From NCBI GenBank assembly GCA_013397455.1, contig VYZB01000145.1:1895104-1959103 (forward strand): a DNA stretch of 64,000 nucleotides, in the 5' to 3' direction. Origin of the DNA: Crotophaga sulcirostris (taxonomy: Eukaryota > Chordata > Aves > Cuculiformes > Crotophagidae). The position numbers were made by a program, and so were the translations under genes. Positions 39,101 through 48,100 of this stretch are shown in pieces. Positions within the stretch are counted from its first letter, which is position 1; the number at the start of each line of letters is the position of its first letter. The notes under the pieces were generated by a model. It made no database searches, had not been told where the DNA came from, and saw nothing but the letters and a program-made list of their open reading frames with translations.

Positions 39101-42100
39101 TAACACGTGCTGAAACGGTGGCACCACACACCGTAACTCTGTGAAGGAGCAGACAGGTGTCTGGAGAAGTGTTTCTGGAGGAGGCAAATGGGTTTCTGGT
39201 CAGGAGGAGGCTGGAAGCCATGGGGGCTGTGAGGCACAGTGAGATGTGAGCCTGAAAGGGAGGAGGCAGGCAGGGAGCAATGATGCTGCCTGGGTGTAAA
39301 GTGGAGAACGTGGCTTTACAAAGTCAGAGTGTTCCTATTCTCAATTTCTAAGGCTGTTTTTCCAAGTAGCAAATCTTTGTGTCTTGGTAACAGTTTCCTC
39401 CTGTGCACAAACAGGCATTTCCGTGCCCGTAATTTAATGCCTGATTGTAATAATTCTGTTTGTTAGTCCATGTGACCTTTCCCTGCAAGATCTCTATTCC
39501 ACTGGGGTCCGTTATTTCCCCTGTTATTGCCTCATTCATTAATTAGTTGTGCTTCCCCCACGGAGGCGTACGGGGCAGGTCCTCGCGGGAGGACGCCTGA
39601 GGATACCTCGGCACGCGCCTCGCCCACGTGCCCGCGAGAGGGGCCTGGCGGCGTGTCAGGACCTTTAGCAGACTTGGGTGGCAGGGTCTGCTGCTCCAGA
39701 GAGCTGCTCTGCCAGATGCTTTGCAGAGCATTGAATTCTCCCCGTGCCAGCGGCAAACCGAAGGGTAACGACCCCCAATTCAATTAAACTGGCAAACCGC
39801 AGAATAATCTCATCTTGGGGTTTTGTGGTGTTTGGGCTGGTTTTGAACACTGCTGATGTTTCTGCTTGGTTATAACCCATCTCCACAGAAACATCCTGGG
39901 CCCTGCTAGGGGAACGACAGGCCCTTTCCTATAAATACATCTTTAATGCTGTTGGCGAGCAGCAGGTCTGCTCGGAACGCCGGAGCCAACAACCCCAGTG
40001 TCAGCGCGTGCTTTGCCAAGAGAAAATCTTCCCAGCTGAAAGCGCTGATTGCCGCTCTGCGGGGGAAGGTTCTGAAGCTTCTCCTAGTGATGATTTACAG
40101 GATTAATTATTGTGGAACGGTGGAACAATATTTGGACATTTTTCTTTTTTTGAGAAGCAGAACAAAGGGGAGGGAAAGAGCTCAATGGAAAGGAACTGGA
40201 AAGCTAAACTCTGAAAGCCTTCTGCCCAACTTGCAGGAGAACGGACTGTCTCGTCTCACCTAATCCCTCAGTGAGGGTTTTGGACCCCTTGGACATCCAT
40301 GGCTATGTGAACCCGGGCTGTGGGAAGAAAAATGGGCTTTCAGTGTGAAATATCAACACAGCAAATCACTCAGCAAATAAATCTAGTAGAAGGATAAGTT
40401 AAAATCATAGAAACATAGAATGGTTTGGGTTGAAAGAAATTTTAAAGATCATCCAGTTCCAGCCAAGAAATTAGCAATGGAGAAGCTTGCAGGAGGTGAC
40501 AGGGAATGAGACTCAGTAGAAGGAGGGGGAAAATGTAAGCAGGGAAGCTCTGGGCTCGGGTGGCACTTGGCCAGGTGACTCGGGTGCTCGTGTGCCCCAC
40601 ATGAAGTCCATGCACTGGGGATCAAGGTGTGTGGGACACGTGCATGGTGCTGTGTTTCTGGCCCAGTAAATGATGACTGACGTGGTGGGGAACCCCGTAA
40701 AGCGCTGCACAAGTGCCATGTTCTCTGTTGCTCTCGTGGTCTCTCTCGTGGAGAAACGTCCAAGGCCTGGTGAAGGGGGAGAGCCCAGGACTCCTTGGCC
40801 CCTGTCCTTCTTCTCTGCCCTCCAGTGACTGCACAAACCTTGTCACAGCTCCCAAAACGTGGCAGAAGGATTGCTCACTTCATTGCTCTGCGTTGTCCGC
40901 TCAAAGGGGCAATTTGATTTGATCACAGGCCAGGAATTACGTTCCCAGCGGTGTGTTGTGTACAGGTTGGTTGTTCACTCACTTTCTCCTGCTCTTCCCC
41001 ACAGTTCATTCCCATGCCTGTGCTCTATGGCGTCTTCCTCTACATGGGCGTCGCGTCCCTCAACGGTGTGCAGGTGAGTCCCTCCAGCGGCCGGGAGCAG
41101 ACCCTTCTGCAGAAGACAGCACTCATTAACCAGTGTGGGGCTTCTTGCACAGCCAGCCTGTCCTTCCTCCTTCACCACCTCCTTTTCCTTCCCCAGAAAC
41201 CCAGGGAGGGTAGGACCTGCTGACAGACATGGCTGCAGGTCCCACGACTGAGCCCAAAGGGCAGCGATCTGCTCAGCGGGCGAGCAGCCAAGCCATGGGG
41301 GTGCCTGGTGAAGACCTAGGGTCCATCTTCCCACCCCAGCTCCATGATGCCAAGCGTACGCCCGCAGAGCCCCGGGCTCGCTCGGCCCAGAGTGTCCATG
41401 GGAGGCTGGAGGAAAACAAGGGGAGATGATTTATGGCAGCGGGGTTGTTCCGCAGCGTTAACGAGCGGGAACATTGCTGTTCGCCGGGGAGGGGAAGCCA
41501 AGCCCCGTTCTTTGTCGTAGAGGAAATATTACGTAAGGAGCCTTTCTCACAGCGCCGTGTCTGTAATTGGCCTGAGGAAGCTGGAAGGGGTTTTGTTGCT
41601 TTCTGGCACCCTGTTAATTGTGGCCTTTCTTTAGAGCACTTGGTTGTGCTCTGACGGGAAGAGACTGCCTGTTCTCTGGGCACCCTGAGAATTTCCTCGG
41701 GCATTCTCTGGTGGCCCTGGCTCGCCCTCCGTCTGGGCAGGGGACAGCGAGGGGATTGTAATGTTCACCCTGGGGTTGGTTCTCCTGGAGGGAATTTCCC
41801 CGGCTTCCCGGCCCAGGTGGCCAGGGGACGGGGCAGCTTGTTTTCCCCCAGTCAAGGATGTTTTTCACTCGGTGAGAAATCCCAGTTCTGGGTTGGCTCC
41901 AAGTCCATCCGGTGCAGCGCGGGGCACGGGAGCTGCCAGGAAAGCTGCCTGTCCGCCCCGCGCTTCGCTTGGGTGCCTTTCTGCTCCCTGGTAACGTGGT
42001 GTCTGCCCTCACCTCTGCTCACCCCTGCTCCCCATTCCTTTGGGACAAAAAGCATTGATTTTAAATGCCTTTCCTTGGCAGGAGCGGGGCAGGGCAGGGT

Positions 42101-45100
42101 GGCAGGAGTGACCCAGAGTTGGATGCCCACTGTAATGTGGGCATTCATCTTGTTCTCTCTGTTTTATGGGTAACAAAGTGCTTCCTTCAAGAAAAAATTC
42201 CCTGTGTCCACAACCACACACACTGACCACCAGAGCACATGGAGTCCTGCTCCTTGAAATAACGGCGCCTCAAGGCCGTGCTTTATGCGATGTTTTGCTC
42301 CCGTGTCTCTGTTTCATTGCCAGATTTACTGTAGATCCAGGACCTTCACCTCAGACAACTGAGTTAAGGCATTTGGCCCACATTTGGCAGGAAGCACAGG
42401 TCCATCAGGATAGTGGAGCTGTGCTGGGTTTTCTGCTGGGTTTCTTTTGTGGAAGGGGCATGAGTTGACTCAAGGTCACGCTTCCCAGTGCACTAATGCT
42501 TTTGTATCTCTCTGTTGTGTATCCTGGGTTTCATTTAAACTCCTTTTTCTTTTCCTTTCCAGTTCATGGATCGTCTGAAGCTGCTCTTGATGCCTCTAAA
42601 GCACCAGCCTGACTTCATTTACCTGCGTCACGTTCCGCTGCGCAGGGTCCATCTCTTCACCTTCCTGCAGGTGGTGTGCCTGGCCCTCCTCTGGATCCTC
42701 AAGTCGACCGTGGCTGCTATCATATTCCCTGTCATGGTAGGTGTTGTTCTCCTTCACAGCCCTTCCTTTTGCAGCCTGAGCCTTTCACACACAGTCATAG
42801 AATCATGGAGTCATTGACGTTGGAAAAGCCCTCTCAGCTCATCCAGTCCAACCATCAGCCCAGCCCCACCGTGCCTGCTAAACCACGTCCCCAGGTGCCA
42901 CAGCAACACACTTATTGAACCCCTCCAGGGATGGAGACTCCACCACTGCCCTGGGCAGCCTCTGCCAGGGCTTCACCAATTTCAGTAAAGAAATTTTTCC
43001 TGATATCCAATCTAAACCACCCCTGGCACAATTTGAGGCCATTTCCTCTCATTCTGTCACTGGGGAGTTCACCTTCCCATGAACAAGCAAATCCAACCCC
43101 TCCCTGCCAGAGCCCTTCCTCGGGGCTCTGCCTCAGTTCATGGCACGTAGGTAAGGCTGGACAGGGTCACTGTTGCCCTGGCTGCCTTTACATAAAGCCT
43201 CTGGAGGAAAACGAGCCTGTAAAGTTAATTTTTCTCCAGAAAGGTGTAGTTAGTTTTGACCATTCCTGGCTGCCAAGGTGAGATTTGCCGTGTTTTCCCC
43301 TTGAGCTACGTGAACGAACAAGAGGTGTGTAGTTCTCCTCTTCTCATCCACACTAATTACTGTACAGAAAATGTCTCCCTTGCTTGTAAATAGCACAATT
43401 TCACAAAAGCAAGATTCAGGTTCCGTGCACCAAATGGAGGGAAAAGATGAGTTAAAGCAAGAGCCAGAAATAGAATGTCTTTTTCCTTGAACTGAAGTAA
43501 AAATGCAAGAATGTTGAGTCAGGTGTTGCACATTGGAGGATGATGTGTAAGTCTGTAGGATGCTTGTCCTCTTTCTAATGATGCCTATCCGAGTCCTGGT
43601 AAAACTTTGGATGTCCAGAGGCAAAATGCTCATAGAATCATGGAATGGTTCCCACCTTCACAGCAAAACATTTCTCCCTAAGATCTCATCTCCCCTTCTC
43701 TTTTCCCCAGTGCCTTTGATTGCAGTTTTGCACAGGAAAAGCTTTTCCTCCAGTTTCACACAGCCCCAATCCTAGTAAACTTTATTCTGCCAACTCTGAG
43801 GACGCAATTTGGCCCTTGTCTGATTTCTAAAGGTTTTTTTTGTCTGGGGTCGTGATGAGAAAAATATAAAGACAATTAGTCAGGCTGTCCTTGGGAACCT
43901 GCACATGAGGGCGGGATTAAAAAATAAATTAAAATACTCATATTTTGTCTCGTTAATATTTTGCCTGATGCCTGTCAGATGTTTAAGGTGACCTCTGTCT
44001 CCACAGGAGTACTAAGTGATTCCATCCTTCTTCCTGTACATTGCTCCTGTTTGTGCTGACGTGAAGCAGTCACAGTTCAGTCTTCAGTGCTGACAGAGAT
44101 ATCCCAGGGGTCCACCTTGTTCTCTCCGTGTTTGTTTACAGCCAGAGTTAAAGTGCGGGGGATTAAGAAGCAGCACCAAGAGGATTGCCCAGAGTGCTCC
44201 CAATGAAAGGTAAAATGTGACTGAGAAGTCCCTCTCTGCCTTTCCAGATCCTGGCACTTGTAGCAGTCAGAAAAGCCATGGACTACCTCTTCTCCCAGCA
44301 CGACTTAAGCTTTCTTGACGACGTCATTCCAGAGAAGGACAAGAAAAAGAAAGAGGACGAGAAGAAGAAGAAGAAGAAGAAGGGCAGTGTGGACAGTGAC
44401 AATGATGATGTAAGGCACTTTCTGCTCTTCTCAAGTGACTCCTTCCCAGGCGTCTGATCCGGGGGGCGGTCTGTGCCCCTCCCCAGCTCTGGGGTTGGCC
44501 ATTTCCCAGCCTCTTTTGAAGCCAACCAGCTCAGTCTTTTGCTGCTGCAGAAAATCACCCCCAAACAAACCTTCATTTCTACACTGCCTTCCCTTTTCCA
44601 GAGCACCAGCCTGTGGGAGGTGGTGCTTGCATTGCCACGGGTAAAATCACACTGCCCACCAGAGCCTGCTGAGATGTCCTGCCCTTTGCTAGAACACCTT
44701 TCCTCAGCCTGCCTTGTTCATCTGTCCCTCCTCCACCTTTCTCCCTCATCACTGGCTTTTACGTTTTAGGAGGAGAATGGTTTTCGGCAGCAGCTCTGTA
44801 ACTTCTGAATATTTTTCGGTTCTCTCTCTTGATATTTTTCTAATGACTCTTTTCAAAAGCACAGAAAGAAGTGATGTCATGTTGCAGGAAAGACTGCTTT
44901 CTGTTGGTAATCCCCGTGACATGACTATTTTCGAAGCAGACGTGCGCCCCTGCACTCTGCTCTGGTCCTGTCTCGGGTTGCAGCATGCCCTGAAATAGCG
45001 AAGCGTAGCTGCCGGTGTCATTCCTAGGCACGGTGGCCTGGCTAAATCAGATCCAGGTGCCTTGGATTCTTCTGGGTTTTACTCTATATATAATAAGAAG

Positions 45101-48100
45101 AAACGTGGTCCTTGTGCCTTTAAGCATTCTCCTACCAGGGTCTGGCACCAGCTCAGACCCTGTGGGTTTATACTGAGGTGCTGATCACAGTGGTTGTATC
45201 AGGCTTTGTGCAGCGAGTGTGAGCAGAGCCGGCTGCCTCGTGCACCACTACCCTTTGCAGTGTGAAAAGTGAGCCAGGCTTTACCAGTGTTAGGCTACAT
45301 GGAGAGAACTAAGCATGGGTTTTAACTCTTCTTGGTTTTTTTCTAGCAGTTTTTTTTCCCAGCAGCCTGATGCAAAGCACTTGGCATTATTGGTTCGATT
45401 ATTTTCACACTTTCCATTCCAGAAATGTGCCCCTCCCTCCCCCCTCAAGAGTTAATCCTGTGGGATTTGGAGGGGGATCCACTGACCAAAGGGAGTAGCT
45501 GGGCACTGCTGTTGTGAGTGGCACTGGGTGAATGAGCATGGCAGGACCTGGCGTTAGTGGAGACAGCTCTCGGTGCGAGTTGGGGTCCCCTGAAGGTCTC
45601 CCTGGCTCCTCCACCCCAGCGTTCTGCTCGGTGCTGTGTCTGGTTCTCTCCAGGAACAAAGATGTGTTACCATCTATGGCAGCGTCACCTTTCTCTCTCT
45701 TTGCCCAGCGATGCCTCATCAGCCTTCCCTGGGTTATGAGAAGTCAGTTTTCTTCTAAAAAAGCCAAATAATCCCAAGTACCTTCTGCTAAGCATCAGCA
45801 GGTGGATTATCGAAGCCGGGGGGTACAAACTGTGCTGGTACCCAGCCTCGGGGCCCTGCACACCTTTGCTCTGCCCTCGGGCTCCTCCTTGACCCGTTTG
45901 CTGTTTCTCTTCTCTGGCTGGGAGAGCTGAATTCTGACAAGGGCTGTGGGTTTGGTGTGAGCTCTTTTACTGTAATGAGAGGTGAAATTGAGGCTGGGAT
46001 GGACTCAACTTAGATAAAATGGGGAGTTAAGACAGCCCAGCTTAAGGAACCTCTGCCATATCATGTCTCATAGAGCAACTGGGAATTAAAAAGGGGTTTT
46101 ACAGCAGCCACAGCAGGATAAAACGCTTGGACGAGCTCTCCCAGAAGGCAGTGCTGGACCATTTCTGCCCACAAATGCCTTTTCCGTCTGTATTTCCCAC
46201 AGCCAACTCCAAGCTGAACTGGATGGTGTCTTATAAGCTGGTGGCGAGGTTGGGAAAGGGAAAGGTAACAATAACCCAAGGTTATTCTCTCAATCTGTTT
46301 CACCTTCGGCGTGTGAAAGAAGAGGGCAGTGGGGGGCAGTGGGGAACCGGTGGAACCCCGCAGGCTGGGCGATGCTTTGTGATCTTTCCTTCTTTTCTTT
46401 CCCTCACTCCTACAGAAACTCTGAAGGATAATTTTAATTTGTGGGAGACGATGAAAGAGAGAGCAGTGCAAATGTTCTAAGACCTTTTAAACGTTTCTTT
46501 CACAGTCTGACTGCCCCTGCTCAGAAAAAGTCCCAAGTATTAAAATACCAATGGACATCATGGAGCAGGAACCTTTCCTAAGTGATAGCAAACCTGCCGA
46601 CAGTGAGTAGAACTGACCTCTTGCATGCCTGCTTGACCCTAACTTGCAGTACAAATATATATATATATACTTAGAGTGTTTTCTTTTTAAAAGCCAACCT
46701 TTCCTACTACATGAGAAGTGCATTTTCTTGTTCTTTTTTTCCCTCTTTTTTAATTTCCAGGCTTCTGATTTATCCCAGTTTTTGCTTTTGTGAGCTTTTC
46801 TCTTCGCTTGTTAAAAAAATCAATGTTGTTCCTTCTGGTGCCTCCAGCTTAAGCACTTCTATCCAGCTCCTCACAGGTCTCTTGGCCACTCACTCACTCT
46901 CTCCTCCTCTCTTTTCTGACCTTTCCTGTTTTGTTTGATTTGTTTTTTTCCCTCCGAGCCTCGTGTTCTGGACTTGCAGCATGTCTAAACCGCATCGCTG
47001 TCCCGTTCCTCTTTGTTTCCTTAGGTGCCGAGCAGTTGCCAAACTCAGCGCTTTAAAGAGTAATTAAGGTTGTCATTGCTCCGCATGGCGCGTTAATCTG
47101 ACCAGGCAGTGAGCAGTTGACCATTAACCTATTTACCTTCTTAGGTGATTTCCTTTTGTGCTATTCTGTTTCCTTTTAATTTCTTACATTAATATCCTTA
47201 ATTTGCAGTCATTTTCACTTCTCATGTTCTAGTTAGAGGAATCGGGAATAACCACTGTCTGTACATTTTTTTTGCCTTTGCGCGTCGCTAGGAGTGATGG
47301 GTGGCATCTGGGATAAACGCGCTGGTTTGGCATGAGAAGGGAGGGGAGGAATACAAATGACAGCGATAAATCAGTGCTGCTGCAGTGCGAGCTCTAGGAG
47401 CAGACCTTTAGCTCCCTGAACCAGCATTTGAGTGTGAGAGCTGGTACTCAAGTCACAGAATCACAGAATGACCTGAGTTGGAAGGGACCCGCAAGGATCA
47501 TCGAGTCCAACTCCTGTCCCTGCACAGGACAAGCCCAACATTCACACCGTGTGTCTGAGGGTGTTGGCCAGAGGCTTCTGGAATAAGTCGCTTGTCTTTC
47601 AGTGACATTTAGATACGTCGGGCAATCCTGAGCACTGCTCTGTGGTTTTCAGATACCACGACAGTTAGAGATTGATGTCATAAAACAAAGCCCAAGAGAT
47701 GTTTCCCTTACTGTTCAGAGATCCTCCCTGATTTGTTGATAAAGGAAAGAAAAGGAGCAAAATCAGCCTCAGATCCTCCTTGTTTTGCTGTGAAAATACC
47801 CTAATGTGCTAAAACCAACAGCATCCTAGATGGAATTTTAGGATGAGATGCCCTGTTTCAACAGCTTTAAGGCTGAAATAGTTAATGACAAGTTACTTCT
47901 GCCACAGAGCTGTTTGTTGGAATGCCCTTTGAGACATCACCCATGAGTTGAGCAGTGGCTGGTTTGTGTATTTGTACATTTCTATAATCTAGTGATTGAT
48001 TTGCTGGTTTTTAATTAGAAACAACGTCAAATAAAAAAACTATTCAGGCCCTTGGAACTAAAAGAAGTAGCTGGAAAGTTTTAAGGTCCCTTCCGACCCA

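Larger units (their letters stand above)
42737..44247 (+). other. SLC4A4: SLC4A4 intron, 1.5 kb
   Basis: Two reversed CR1 fragments (42796-43075, 43631-43712). Confidence 0.85.
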